From: Calliopum simillimum
Lineage: Eukaryota; Arthropoda; Insecta; Diptera; Lauxaniidae
NCBI GenBank assembly: GCA_951812925.1
Contig: OX638368.1
Location: 154,118,492 to 154,182,491, forward strand
Length of the DNA stretch: 64,000 nt
Reading direction: 5' to 3'
In this document: piece after piece, positions 38,216 through 49,798 of the stretch
Layout of the letters: every line of letters starts with the position of its first letter
Position numbering within the stretch: position 1 is the stretch's first letter
Made by a program: the position numbers and the translations under genes
Notes under the pieces: generated by a model
The model's input: the letters and a program-made list of their open reading frames with translations, nothing else
Database searches by the model: none
What the model was told of the DNA's origin: nothing

Positions 38216-39167
38216 TTACTGTCAAAAATAAATTTCTTTCGCCCGGTGGAACCGGATAGGATTTAACAATGAGATTAAATTATATATCTCATTACAGCTA
38301 CATCTCCGGTGGAAACGTAGTATAACTTGGGAAAAATATTTACATAAAAATTCATTTCATACATTTCGATTTCTCGAATGGGGTTTGATAGGTATAAGAG
38401 TCAAAATGGTACTTGTACCATTATTTTGAACTTGAAATTTAATATGGCGCAATTTGTTTTAATTTTGGCTTTCATCAAAGTGTTAGCCCATAAAATTAAT
38501 CGTTATATAACGTGGTTGCATATATCAAAAATAGACATTTAAAGAAGCAGAGCATTTTTTTTTTAATCCCAAATTCCAAATTTAGAAATGATGACTATTA
38601 TTAGCCTTTTGTGCGAATTTTGTATATATTTATTTAAACGCTTCGCAACCTATTTGAAATCAGTCGCTGTTAATTCTGCCACCTACGTATTTTGCCTTAA
38701 AGTTTTTTGTTTTACTGTTATATTAGTGCTTCCTTGCCTTTCTGTGTTGACTTCAGATTAGCAATTAAACACGTACACAGCTAAAAGTCGCATCCTTATT
38801 GCTGTACGAGTATTTTCCACTGCCTCCTACACATTGACAATGACATTTATTTGAATGTTACGCAAGTTGTGTTAAAATTAAGTTGTTGCGTAAATAAATT
38901 CATTTTAAAAGACGCTCCGTCGAGGATAATCACGTACGTGTTCTTAGATGTAGGATAAAAAGAAAATTTCTAAAACATTAAAAGTTACTAATTCTCAAGG
39001 TTATTGTCATTACTCGTGGTTCATACAGTGTATGGGGAATTAATTGCAAATTTTATAGCAAAAGGCGCAAACGTTGCAAGGATTGCGCTCATACAATGAA
39101 AAGGTTTAACAAAACTCAACGTTCGAGATGGCGTTATCACCAAACCCATAGTGCTGCAGTCTTCTTA
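38216..39167. other. No gene recognised; non-coding
   Basis: AT-rich, no motif-bearing ORF and no clear inverted repeat. Confidence 0.4.
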
Positions 39168-39532
39168 TTTTCAACTTTATAGTCACCCCCTTCAAGGCGT
39201 GACACCGTCCTAAATTTTAAATTTAATCTAGTTATATCTCTATCATTGTACAAGATATTTTAATGAGATTTGGCACACAGCTACTGACTATTAATGTCTT
39301 ATAATGGACAAAAATTGGGCTGGACTTAAATAGTGTCACGCCCACTTTTTACAAACTGAAAGTTTTTTGTTTCATCTGAAGCCGTTTTCGAGTAATATTT
39401 TAGAATATTAATATCAAAACATTCAATTGCTAAAAAGTGAGCATAGCACTATTAATGATCGAGATATGACGAGATTAAATTTAAAATTTAGGGCAGCGCC
39501 ACGCCTTCCAGTTGGTAGCTACAAAGTCAAAA
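39168..39532. mobile_element. MITE-like inverted-repeat element (family D)
   Basis: The left arm 39168-39250 and right arm 39452-39532 are reverse complements over about 80 bp with scattered mismatches. From outside in: TTTTCAACTTTATAG / TTTTGACTTTGTAG, AAGGCGTGACAC / AAGGCGTGGCGC, CCTAAATTTTAAATTTAATC on both, then TATATCTCTATCATT / CATATCTCGATCATT. The loop is about 200 bp. The right flank (39540-39600) matches 35750-35830, so the family extends beyond the arms. Non-coding. Confidence 0.78.
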
Positions 39533-39587
39533 CTTAGTACATTCTTCAATCCATGCTCGTATGCATCATTATCTAAAGTTTTATTAA

Positions 39588-39936
39588 AATGCTTTCATCC
39601 GTTTTTAGGCCACCGAAATGTTTGTCTGCCCAGAGCAGCCTCCAGAATACTTTCCCGATAATATTTCGCATTTACCTTGACGCCAGGCTCTATGAAAACG
39701 ATTGGAGAGCGCCCATCTGCGGTTACAGCAGCCCAAACCATTACTTGCTGCGGGTGCTGCCTCCTGGTGGCCAATCGATGACTCAAATTCTTGTATGATC
39801 GGTCGGTCAAGTAAACCCTATTGTTTTGAGAGTTTACGAATTGTTCAATTGGAAAAATTTTCTCAGCAGAAAACACAACTTTCGGAAATAGACCGCTTGT
39901 AAACAATACTCGAAACTGTCGTTTAGCAAATTTTTA
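39588..39936 (-). pseudogene. Tc1/mariner-superfamily transposase fragment
   Basis: The open frame covers the centre of an IS630/Tc1-type catalytic domain: FSAEKIFPIEQF, then VMVWAAVTADGRSPIVF and NAKYYRESILEAAL. In the family the first box is F(S/T)DEK with the first catalytic Asp; here that position is Ala, so this copy could not be active even if complete. The frame is closed upstream by a stop near 39937, and downstream the similarity ends after LGRQTF, before the second catalytic Asp. The DNA-binding domain was not recovered. It directly abuts the family D element. Confidence 0.82.
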
Positions 39937-42282
39937 GATAGCTTCAGCTGCGCGAACGGTCTGAAGTTGGTTACACTTCGAGTGCCGGACCCTGTATAAA
40001 ACTGTTATCGGAAATTTATCTGTAAAAGTAACCGTTAGCGAGTATTTCAAAAAAACTGATCCTTATGATCTTTGGCCATGAAACTGGGCATGTTCCGCCA
40101 CAGCAATTTTTAGTAATTTTCGCCTGTAGTCTTCTTCTATGATGTACTTTCGATTGATATTTGTTTGGAGGATTTAGGTTTTAGTTGCAACTGACTCTTT
40201 TCTTTCAACTTGAGTTGCAATACTATATAACAAGGTATAAATTTTGCATCCACTCATATAAACGTACATTTATCTTTAACAAAATGAAACGAACAATGTT
40301 TCTCTATATTTTTTCAACTTTTGTAGAGTTTGCGTTGTAAGTTGTTGGAAAGAAAACTTTAAATTTTTTAAGCTGCCAAACTAAATTACTCTCAAATTGT
40401 TCCCGGCAGCTTTCAAAAGTTTTCATCAGTACATATTTGTTATATTTTTATTTTATTTCTTTTCATACAAGTTCTACTTTTTCTTTAAAATTTTTTAGTT
40501 TTTTTTTTCTGCAAAACTTCGGTCGCTTTAGTTTCACGCTGTAGCAAAATGTTCGCGCGCATTTTGGCGCATTGCTTTTTGGGTATAGAAAAAAGAAGCA
40601 GCAGCAACAGCAATAACGGTGTCAGCAGCAAACTTGTTGTCAAACTTCGCAAAGAGTTTTCACTGAGCGCAAACTTTAAAACTGTGAAAGTAAAACAAAC
40701 TAAATGACTTTAAAAAAGTATGAGCTGTGTTTTATAGTGAGATCCTTGCGTCTACATAAAATAATAGTTGCATAAAATTGAAAATAAATTTATGAAAGTT
40801 ACACATTATATTGTTTTTGAAACATGTAACATGAGTTCAAAAGAAATATTATTGTTTGTGTTTTAGCCAAAAACGCCGAGAAATAGACATGCGTTCAATT
40901 GGTCCTTCTTTTGATCAGATTAAGGTTCAACAACTCAATGTCAACTGCTCAATGCAGCAGCTGCCCAGCCCTAAAAGTTTTCTAGAGCTTGATGCTTAAC
41001 TTAAATATGTATCGAACCCAAAGCCTTGCCACTCATCTTCAACATCCCGTCATGGTTATATTATGTCATGTAGAGGATTTGAGAAATAATTTTTAATAAG
41101 AGCCATACATTTTTTATGTCTGTAGGGAATAAACTAAAAAATAAATATTCCCTTATTGATTAGAAAAATGTGAAACCTCCGACACGAAATATTCGAGTAA
41201 ATAATCCATAATGTTTTGAGGTTTAGGATGATGTAATACTTTTTCTAGAGCTTATATACTTAATAAATTAAGAATTTTCCTTGGGTCTTTTCTAATTGTT
41301 TGTTCCATTGCCAAATTCGCATTACATTTAAATATTTTTCACAAAATTAAACTTCAATCGAAAATATGTAGTTTAACATATGTTTCTAATCTAAGTATAA
41401 CGAAACTTCTCCAAATGTATAACAAATCATGGGTAGTTTGAGCTTGGTTTTATCTCGATGTTGTCCCACCCCAAGTCTAAATATAGAGAAAAAATAGGTC
41501 AACGATTTGCTTTATCTCGTATGGTTTTCGAGAAATCTAAATATTTAGTTTTTGGAAATTTTACGCTCACTTAAAGTCAAATTGTAGGGTTTATTTGGTT
41601 TTCTTTCGCAATAGAGGGTTAAAGCCACAGTCTTTTACTTCAAAGCTCAGTTTCAATTATATCGATATCTTTGTTTGCCTTTGGTAGTATAATTCGAAGA
41701 AGAAAAATGATGTCAATATAATTTAGGCTGGATTTTGAAGAAAAGGACTGGAGCTTCAAGCTGGCTTATCAAACTTTAGATTGAGATTTGAATTTGAATT
41801 TACAAATAAACGGAAAACTAACTGCATACTCAGTTTTGAGTTAATTTTTGTCAAACCAGAAGACCAGTCGACCAGTTGGTAACTGAAATTCGATCCAGAA
41901 AATCGATTGGCTCATTGACCGTTTTAAAAAATAATTTTTCTGTGTATTTAGACACCAGTGAATAACTTTGCACCAAAAAACCTGGAATATGCGGAAATCA
42001 AGGTAAAACCGAGTTCAAATGACCAGTGTCATATGCAAAAGGGACATGCACGACTTGCTTTGACACTGGATTTAAATTGGGCGCACCGAATTCTATTAAA
42101 AATTTGCTAAATAATAGAAAAGAGAGAACAAAAAATTTTTTTCTCATTAAGAGTGTTACATGAAATGCCAAACAGTGCCGCAAAATCCCAATTTTCTGGC
42201 CATAAGCCGGAATTTTCAAACTAGACGGACGTAATTCTTAAAAGATTTTTAACAATTTATGTGAATTTGTGCGAAGTTGACC
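39937..42282. other. No gene recognised; non-coding
   Basis: 39937-40150 may hold more of the transposase remnant above (reverse-strand frames are basic but broken). A CAGCAGCAACAGCAA simple stretch lies near 40600. ORFs at 41998-42219 and elsewhere lack motifs. Confidence 0.45.
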
Positions 42283-42560
42283 TCCCGTATATTCTAAGAA
42301 CAATTTTCATCATAGCTCTTACATTTTTAATCAGAAATTGTTAAGATTTAGTAAAATAAGTGGATTCAAATAAATTACGACATTCACAAAAAAAGGGCGT
42401 GGTCAAAAATCAAGTAAGCTTACCTTCCATATGAACTAAGAGGAATTTCAATCATAACTCTTACATTTTTCATCAGATATAGCTTAAATTTATTGAAATA
42501 AGAGTATAGAAACAAGTAATGATTTCGAAAAACGTGCGTGATCAATGTTCACCAACCAAT
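42283..42560. repeat. Two-unit diverged direct repeat
   Basis: Units starting near 42283 and 42421 share, in order, ACCT(C/T)CC(G/A)TAT, CTAAG(A)(A)GAA(T)TTTCA, CATA(G/A)CTCTTACATTTTT, ATCAGA, ATT.A.ATAAG and a final (C)GTG(C)GTG(A/G)TC. The period is about 137 bp. Non-coding, family unknown. Confidence 0.5.
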
Positions 42561-42891
42561 TTTTATCAAAAAAATAGTTTGCAGAACAAGAAATGTAGGT
42601 ACTACTACTTGTAAATGTAACTAATGTTATGGGCAAAAGTGGTAACTGCAAAATGAGAAGAAGGTAAACAACACTTCAAGCTATCAAATCATACCAAAAA
42701 TTCGCTGGGCATAAGTGGAACTTTTTTTTTGACGCTCCAGCTTATAGCAAACTTGATAGAAATTTCATGTTTCTTAGAAATACGCCATTTTATCCTTTAT
42801 TTTTTCATTTACAAGTAATTGATACACCAAAATATTAAAGAAAAACATAAAGAAACAGAGTTGAAGGGTTGTACCTGAAAAAATATTTAAA

Positions 42892-42895
42892 TGTA
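42892..42895. repeat. Target-site duplication TGTA, left
   Basis: TGTA precedes the left LTR and the same four bases follow the right LTR. Removing the element restores an alternating purine-pyrimidine run (ATGTATATACA), the known preference of gypsy-type integrases. Confidence 0.9.
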
Positions 42896-43271
42896 AGTTA
42901 ACTTTCCTTTAGTACACTGATGGAAAAAAATACTAATCAAGAAGCCTCAACGTCGGCTCCTTGATTTCACTAATAAATAACACTGATAATATTTAAAATT
43001 ACTCAATAGATTTATTTTCACAAGTCACTTCTTGAATTATTTATAGCACTAAAATGAACTGATCGATACAAAAGCAAAACTAAAACTAAACTCTTACAAA
43101 ACCCTAAATAAGTCAATAACTCTAACGGCCTAATTATAACTTACAAATAATGCTGCGTCGGCTATATCCCACGGTGGACTCACGTTGACAAACTGTGCCG
43201 GACGCGCGTGCATTGTGCAGACCAGACGTCAGCATTTTTATGCGATGGCATGGGAATGCAATGTTATAACT
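42896..43271 (-). repeat. 3' LTR, 376 bp
   Basis: Begins AGTTAAC and ends GTTATAACT on the plus strand, with the short AGTTA/TAACT inverted termini usual for gypsy-group LTRs. It is exactly 8,024 bp from its partner, with no difference seen. On the sense (minus) strand a polyadenylation signal AATAAA lies at 43011-43016, after a probable initiator TATCGATCAGTTCATTTTAG (plus 43053-43072). The region downstream of AATAAA would be the R/U5 end. Confidence 0.95.
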
Positions 43272-43282
43272 CGTCCCTCCTC
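43272..43282 (-). promoter_or_regulatory. Polypurine tract
   Basis: The sense strand reads GAGGAGGGACG directly before the 3' LTR, the expected plus-strand primer of reverse transcription. Its first bases are also part of the env stop codon TGA (43281-43283). Confidence 0.85.
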
Positions 43283-44772
43283 AAATATCTGCGTCACGCA
43301 GATGAGTCACGTACTGGGGAACGAAGATAGGGCTTCGGTTTGGTTTTGGTACTGGGTTGATAACTGTTGTCTGAATTTCCGGGATGTGTACCGGAGGGAT
43401 GTCGATTTTACCGGTAATTTTCTTCCACAGGTTGTATACTACGAAGACCATGAACAGTATGATGATGGCATTAGAGACCAGGGAAAAATTTAGCCTGTAT
43501 TTCAGCATATCGACGTGACCAATGTTCTTTAGGCTGAGATCATGAACATATTCCAGATTCACCTTAACTCCTCGGCTTGAAACGTTTGTAATTGCTGATG
43601 GAAGAGCTTGAAGACTTGTGATTACACTGCTGGTATAAGTGCGATTTTGAAGCTGAATCGTCTCATTGTGGAACTGCAAGACGTAGGACCCGTTCAAGAA
43701 GATAGTTGCGTTGTTTGCGTTGACCTCTCCACAGAAATTTGTAAGAAATATAGTGTTTTCATTAATCAGTTCGGAAATTACCTCATTGTTTGTGTTGTAT
43801 GGACAGGCAGCGTGGCCTCCTTTTATTATCCTAGGAATACAACTGTCCTCATCTAGTTTTTCTAAATCGGCTTCACCGCAAACTGTAGAATTGTTGATTG
43901 AAGTGCACTGTCCTATTATGCCATAAGTTTCCCTCTGGTTGACTAGCACTTTTTGGAACCTCAGATCGATCTGTCTCCCACTATTGATAGCAGCTCGTGT
44001 TATAAGCAGATGATATTTTTCACTTTTCAGTTTTGGCATTGATAGGACGTGTAGTAAAAGAGATCCATTCGTGATAATTGATGGCTTACCAAACTCAATT
44101 GCTTCGATGGCGTTTTGGTACGGAAGAGTCTCCATCTCAGCAAGTACTTGATTAATTTCTTCTACATCTAAAAGATTGCTGTTAACAATCCCTTTTTTTG
44201 CCATCTGACACGCTCGCACGATTTCACCAATCTCTTCCTTTAGTATCAATACTCGGTTTACTGCATCTTGTTCGACTTGGCCCGCGTCGATTTCCTTGGA
44301 TATACCATTTATGCTGCTGACAATTTGCTTGATTTTTGACATAACTTCTCGTGTTGCCCCAAAGAGGTTTTCGTTTATTTTGAATTGCTGATTGTTGCTT
44401 TCAATTACATCATTCTGGCTTCGAAGTATTTGGTCCCAGTCGGTTGCATCTGGATTACCAGCAACCCATTTCCAAGTAGATCCTATCCAATTTATCGATC
44501 TCTGCTTCCTTGTTTTGACACCCCGTAATTCATTGATGCGATCAGACGTCTGATTAATATAAAATTCGAGGATCAATCCCTTCTCCCTGTCCTTTAAATT
44601 TGTTGCAGCCAAATTTTTCATTTCTGTCAGAATATCGTCGTACCGTTGAAGGTCTATCACATGCACTAGCTTGAAGTCACCACTCAAAATCCAGCCATCG
44701 CCTTCTCTTATAGATATGATGGGAGCCTTGTATTTAAAAATATGGAAGCCGTGCGCAGCAGCTATTAATAAC
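43281..44772 (-). CDS. env: Env-like glycoprotein (errantivirus ORF3), probably from a spliced RNA
   Basis: A membrane fusion-type glycoprotein related to baculovirus F proteins, as known for errantiviruses. The frame is open from a splice-acceptor-like ATTACAG (44773-44779) to TGA at 43281 with no ATG at its head, so a start codon from an upstream exon is expected; an in-frame stop lies just 5' of the acceptor. Seen in order: a short hydrophobic leader; a basic furin-like site RKQR (44499-44510) followed by SINWIGSTWKW, the conserved post-cleavage segment; a heptad-rich region; cysteine-containing and N-glycosylation motifs (NNST, NGS, NET, NRT, NVS); a C-terminal membrane span (IIILFMVFVVYNL) and a basic cytoplasmic tail. 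About 495 codons and no internal stop, so this ORF looks intact. Confidence 0.9.
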
Positions 44773-44779
44773 CTGTAAT
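44773..44779 (-). promoter_or_regulatory. Putative env splice acceptor
   Basis: The sense strand reads ATTACAG directly before the env frame, which has no ATG and meets a TAA four codons upstream. Gypsy-type env is known to be made from a singly spliced subgenomic RNA. A candidate donor is CAG/GTGCCC seven codons into gag (about 49662-49665), which would give the same reading phase; the donor is inference. Confidence 0.6.
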
Positions 44780-45184
44780 GTGATTATGACGCGGAACGTT
44801 AGCTTAGCAAGAGTTAATAAAAATATTCTAATAAAATTCGAATTTCTTACATTTCACATAAGATAGATTTAAGATGGAAAATACAATTTTTCTAGTTTCT
44901 ATTATAAATGAACGAATTTCATGTTACATTTCAATTTTCATATTATACTAATTACTCTTAATCTATAATTTTTATATAAATTCGTATCAACATATAAAAA
45001 AAGGGGGAAAAAAATTTTTTCACAAAATTTTTACCATTAAAGTTCCAAATTCAAATAAAAATTTTATCTTAAATTGTTCGTAATACTAGTGTTAGAGTTT
45101 TTATATATTTAACCATAGCAATAATTAAATAGAGTCTAAAGAATAAACCTAAAGGCATGATTTCTAAAACCTTACAAGAGAAAA
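44780..45184 (-). other. Pol-env spacer
   Basis: About 400 bp of very AT-rich sequence between the pol stop and the env acceptor, with no ORF. It is longer than in elements where pol and env overlap. Confidence 0.6.
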
Positions 45185-48100
45185 TTACACATTACCTAAT
45201 TCTTGTATGTTCTTTATATGGGATTTATGGAATTTCTTTCCTGTTGTTGTAGTTATTGTAACATTATTGTCTAATCCCACAATTTCCTTCCTATAAAGTG
45301 GTTTCTGCTTTCCCTTGATTTGTTTGTTCAGAACATAAATTTCATCCCCAGGGTTATACCGTTTGGGTTCCTCCTTCCTTTTATTAACCCTTAAATTCCT
45401 AATTTCTTGGTTTCGCTTTATTTGTGCTCTAACATCTTCATGCACCTTTTCACGAAAGTCTAACAAATTTTGGTAGTTAATTCTCTGTGTCCTATTAAAA
45501 AAAATGTCACTCGGTTTTTTATTAGTTATGGAGTGGACAGTGTTATTGTATCTGTCTACCGATACATAAAGTATTTCTTTTGGGCTGGTTGTCCTTAACT
45601 CTTTTTCAAGGCAGCGATAAATTTCCAATAAAGTCGAATGGAGCCTTTCGACTTGTCCATTCACTTCGCTTTTTTGAGTTGGAGTTAAATATAGTTCAAT
45701 CCCTAGACTTCTAATGTAGTTTGAAATTATGGGGCTGACAAAACTTCGCTCGTTGTCAACAACGATGACACGTGGTGCTGTAAAATAGTGCAAAATTTTA
45801 GCAAACTTTTCGCGTATGTGGAGCGCAGACTTATTTCTGAGATGGAAAAGCTTTGCAAATTTTGAGAACTTATCTATGCAACTAAGAAACTTCTGCCCCT
45901 TGATTTCAAAAATATCTACATGAAGGATTTCGCATGGGTATTGTGGTGTAGGAGTAACTTGTAACTTGGGTTTTGGGGGATGCCTATCATATTTATTAAG
46001 GCGACAAATCTAGCAGTCATTTGCGAATTCTCTAAGTAAGGAGTTCATTTTTGGAAAATAAAATTTTTCAAGGATTTGTTCTTTATTCTCTCTAGGGTTT
46101 CTATGTGCCCTCCTATGTTCTTCTTCAATAATCGCCCAAACCCGTTCTTGGTTAGCTACATCCTCTACCAATCTCTGTGTTATGCGCAATTTGTATCTCG
46201 TAAAATTTGCCAGGTAAACATCTTGAAGCATCTGAAGGTGTTGCTCGGGTATTTTAATGCCATTAATAACACCCGGATTAAGTAGGTTCTTTAGAAGAGT
46301 AGTAAGTGTAACCGTGTCCAGCACTTCCACATCTACATGGTGGCGAGTAAAACCAGGATGCGGTTGCACCATGCTACGTAAGTCCTTTCCTACCCTTATT
46401 ACAATTTGATTCCTAAAAACATTTAGTGGTGCCTCTACGTGCGGTATGAGATCACTACTATCTTGTTCCGCACTATGGACACTATCCCCACTTCCAGTAT
46501 CATCCGCTTCCCCAGTCAATTGATTAACTTCTGTTTTTAAGCGGGACAGAGCATCGGCCACAAAGTTTGATTTACCGGGAGTGTAAATCAACTCGTAGTT
46601 ATACTCCTCAATACGTGCTTTCCAACGCTTGAGTTTCGCATTATAGTTCCTATTTCCCAATGCGAAAGTCAAGGGTTGGTGGTCGGTGAAAATTTTTATC
46701 TTTTTTGCACCATACAAATAGTTCCTCAAATTGTCCAACGCCCAAACGATTGCCAACATCTCCTTCTCGTTGGTGGCGTAATTTTCTTCCGTTCGATTTA
46801 AAGAACGAGAGATGTAAGCAATCGGTTTCTCTTTCCCATGTTCTCCTTGAGAAAGGACTGCTCCAATAGCGTAATTGGAAGCATCAGTTGTTAAATTAAA
46901 TGGTTTATCAAACTCGGGAAAGGTAAGTACCTCCGATGAGGTGAGGAGTTTCTTTAAGTTATTAAATGCCAGGAGCGCTTCAGCATCGAGGTAAATTTTT
47001 ACATTTCTTGACTGGCTGGCTTTTACTTGAGCATGCTCACCACGGGTTAAATTTGTTAGTGGCTTGGCTATTTTAGCATACTCTCGAATGAACTTCCTAT
47101 AGTAAGAAGTTAAACCTAAGAATCTTTTTAATTCCTTTAAAGTTTCTGGAGGAAGAATATCTTCAATTGCTTTAACTTTTTTCGGATCAGGACGAATCCC
47201 TTGAGTTGTAACTAAATACCCGAGAAACTCTACGGATTTCTCCATAAAATGTGTTTTTTCCAAATTTACCTTAAGACCTGATTCCTTGAGCCTTTGGAAT
47301 ACCGTTTCTATATCCCTAATATGTTCGTCCTCATTTTTACTGAAAATTATAATGTCGTCTATATAGACGTAACATATTTTCCCGATAAATTCTTTAAGGA
47401 CGTCATCAATCATTCTTTGAAAAATGGCGGGGGCATTTTTCAGCCCAAACGGCATCCTTAAGAACTCATACTTTCCATTCATTGTGGAGAAGGCCGTTTT
47501 TCTAATGTCTCTCTCTTTCATCAGTATTTGATGGAAGCCAGGCGTGAGATCTATTGTTGTGAAAAATTTTGCATTGCCCAAGCTTGCAAGGGTACTGTTT
47601 ATATCAGGAATTGGATAGGTATCCGCTATTGTAACCGCATTAAGTCTTTTAAAATCGATTACCATACGATATTGTTTTTCTCCATTGGGTTTTGGTTTTT
47701 TTGGAACGACCCATATGGGTGAATTGTAAGGGCTTTTGGACGGCCGGATAACACCCTCCGATAGAAGTTCCTGTACTTGCTTGTCTACCTCTACCTTCAT
47801 ATTAACCGGATATGGGTAACTTTTCATGTAAATGGGCTCATCCGTGTTAGTCCGGATTTCCGCCCTTACGGCTGTTCTTACTATTTCACTATCACTAATA
47901 GGACCAAAAAGCGTATCAAATTTTGTAATTAACTGCTTTAGGTAGAACTTACTTTTGTCGCAAAGGCCTTCTTCAATCAAAAAGTTTATATCTTTTGAAA
48001 TTTTGGCCTTTAAAGGGATTTTAATGTTAGGTTTTAATGTCAAAATGTTTAATTTCCGGTCAATTACCGCTTCAAGTTCCTTGAGTGTATCGTCGCCAAT

Positions 48101-48334
48101 GATTCCATGAAATGAGGTGAGGCCTGGTAAAACATAGAAGGTAATAAGACTGTCATTGCCGACCTTCTCGAAAAATTTACCGGATATTTTTTTCATGATT
48201 TTAATGTCGCCAGCGGTGGAATGAACCGTGAATGGTTTACCCAATGGAGTCGGACTACCATATACGGACGGACTGATGAAATTCTTGTTCGCTCCGGTGT
48301 CGACCAAGAAGTTCAATACTTTCCCATTTTTCAT
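45185..48334 (-). pseudogene. pol: Pol polyprotein (PR-RT-RNase H-IN) with one in-frame stop
   Basis: A 1,050-codon frame interrupted by a single TAG. Order: aspartic protease with LVDTGA (residue ~12); reverse transcriptase with YRMVIDFKRLN, MPFGLKNAPAIFQ and catalytic YVYIDDIIIFS (~324), then FLGY and FLGLTSYYRKFI; RNase H with LTTDASNYAIGAVL (~483) and TDHQPLTF; integrase zinc-binding region from ~735. After the TAG at 46010-46012 the same frame stays open and carries the catalytic core: Asp in HVDIFE, Asp in VVDNERSF, Glu in GQVERLHS. Expressed as Gag-Pol by -1 slippage. As it stands the product would be truncated inside the integrase zinc-binding domain, giving PR, RT and RH only. Confidence 0.95.
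46010..46012 (-). other. Premature TAG in the integrase zinc-binding domain
   Basis: The TAG lies directly after the first Cys of the C-x2-C half of the HHCC motif (..NDC, stop, then IC). There is no frameshift around it, so one substitution explains it. Stop readthrough is possible in principle, but there is no sequence reason to assume it. Confidence 0.9.
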
Positions 48335-48342
48335 TACATATT

Positions 48343-49683
48343 CTATATAAGGAACGCTGGAGAGGCGTCCGTCATAAAATTTACCTCCCCTTGTTCCTCG
48401 CGAGTTTCATCGTTTCGTTCTTCTGACATGTATTGATCATACACACACACTTCCGGATATTCTTCGTCTGTTCTTATATTGAACAACCTCTGTTGTTTTT
48501 GAGGATAATTAGCAAATGATGCATTTCGCTTCTGTGGGTTGGGCCCCTTTGGCCGATTCATCTTCCATGATTGAAAGGAGCCATCTGGTTCTCTTTTTGG
48601 CTGGAAACCGAAACCCGTGAAATGATTTGAGTTTGAAGGTCCAGTATAGGGCGGGTACCTAGGAGTGAAATGATTATTCGGGGGTGAATCAAGTCGCCTT
48701 GGTGGTAATGGTGGCCTTGATTCGTTAGAAAAGTTCCTGTTCATAGGAACAGTTACGCGATTTTGGACATTGGGATGAATAATATTGTTGTGTAAGGTAA
48801 GATTCTGAAGCTCCAGACATACTGAATAAGCTTCAGGAAGCGTCTTGGGTTTTTGGATAACTAACATTCGAGAAATTTCATTATTTAGACCGCGGACAAA
48901 CACATCTAGTGCACGGTTACGGTAGGATTCCAACAGAACCTCTATTGTTTCCTGTGAATACGTTTCGGACTTTATTTTGTTAACAATAAGGGAAAACTGA
49001 TGGTTTACGGTTGCGTAAAACTCATCAATTTTCGAACCTTTCTGACATAGTTGTGCAAGCTGGTGTTCTAGAGTTTGCAAGTCCCGTTTATCTGCATAAT
49101 GCAGTGAAAGAACACGTTTGATTTCGCCCCACTCTTCACTGAAAACATTATACGATACCAGTGCAGTATCTGCATTGCCCCTTATCTTTTGTCTGATGTG
49201 CTGCAGGATGGCCCTGTAGATGGGCTTCTGCCGCACAATTTCAAAGTCCTTTAAAATTGTCTCGACGCTTTGAATCCAGGAAATGTATTGAACCGGATTG
49301 CCATCAAAAACTTGGAGCTCTTTGACGCAATCCGGGAGCTTACCAATGTCCCGAAGATCCTCCTCAGTTCTTGGTGAACATAAGGGTATCGAATTTGAAG
49401 CAGTTCCTGTGGAGTTGCCTTCGGACTGCCTTTCCCCATTGACGACACGATCTTCTGTGCGAGCCACACGATCCTTTAATTGTCTTAATTGCTCGAGGAT
49501 CGGATTATTTGCGGATTGTCGCTCCATTTCTACGACACGTTCCTCTGTGCGGCTAATGCGATTTTCTAGCCCCCTTAACTGTTCGAGCACAGCATTTACG
49601 GCTCCGGTTAGTTCCCTTAAGGATGTTTTCATTTCTTTCATAGTGTCGGCTTCAGTGGGGCACCTGCTACGGAGATTGTACAT
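48343..49683 (-). CDS. gag: Gag-like structural protein
   Basis: 446 codons from an ATG in the leader's last bases (CGT ATG T) to TAG. Residues ~15-90 are predicted coiled coil and contain a tandem internal repeat: RISRTEERVVEMERQS and RVARTEDRVVNGERQS about 30 residues apart. The middle (~110-300) resembles errantivirus capsid, with helix-rich text such as VQYISWIQSVETILKDFEI and DKRDLQTLEHQLAQL. The C-terminal part is Pro/Arg/Asn-rich and basic, suited to RNA binding, and shows no CCHC zinc knuckle, as in many errantiviruses. Its end overlaps the frameshift signal for pol. Confidence 0.92.
   Translation of the reverse strand: MYNLRSRCPTEADTMKEMKTSLRELTGAVNAVLEQLRGLENRISRTEERVVEMERQSANNPILEQLRQLKDRVARTEDRVVNGERQSEGNSTGTASNSIPLCSPRTEEDLRDIGKLPDCVKELQVFDGNPVQYISWIQSVETILKDFEIVRQKPIYRAILQHIRQKIRGNADTALVSYNVFSEEWGEIKRVLSLHYADKRDLQTLEHQLAQLCQKGSKIDEFYATVNHQFSLIVNKIKSETYSQETIEVLLESYRNRALDVFVRGLNNEISRMLVIQKPKTLPEAYSVCLELQNLTLHNNIIHPNVQNRVTVPMNRNFSNESRPPLPPRRLDSPPNNHFTPRYPPYTGPSNSNHFTGFGFQPKREPDGSFQSWKMNRPKGPNPQKRNASFANYPQKQQRLFNIRTDEEYPEVCVYDQYMSEERNDETREEQGEVNFMTDASPAFLI
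48376..48382 (-). promoter_or_regulatory. -1 ribosomal frameshift heptamer A AAT TTT
   Basis: On the sense strand the gag codons GTA AAT TTT contain X XXY YYZ (A AAT TTT) in the correct phase. Slipping back one base reads straight into the protease frame, with no stop between the heptamer and the protease LVDTGA box. The gag stop follows about 35 bases later. The position and phase match -1 frameshifting known for gypsy-group elements. Confidence 0.88.
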
Positions 49684-49798
49684 ACGACCCTAAGCTTCAG
49701 AAAAATACAAAAATAATAAAGAGCCTTGTGGCGAAATGGTTAAGTAAATAAAGTGGTTTACTAAATTTCTGTTCTCGAAACAGATCTTTGGTTTTTAA

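Noticed and set aside
43185..49693. Plus-strand ORFs of 64-131 codons inside the retroelement
   Set aside because: They are antisense shadows of gag, pol and env.
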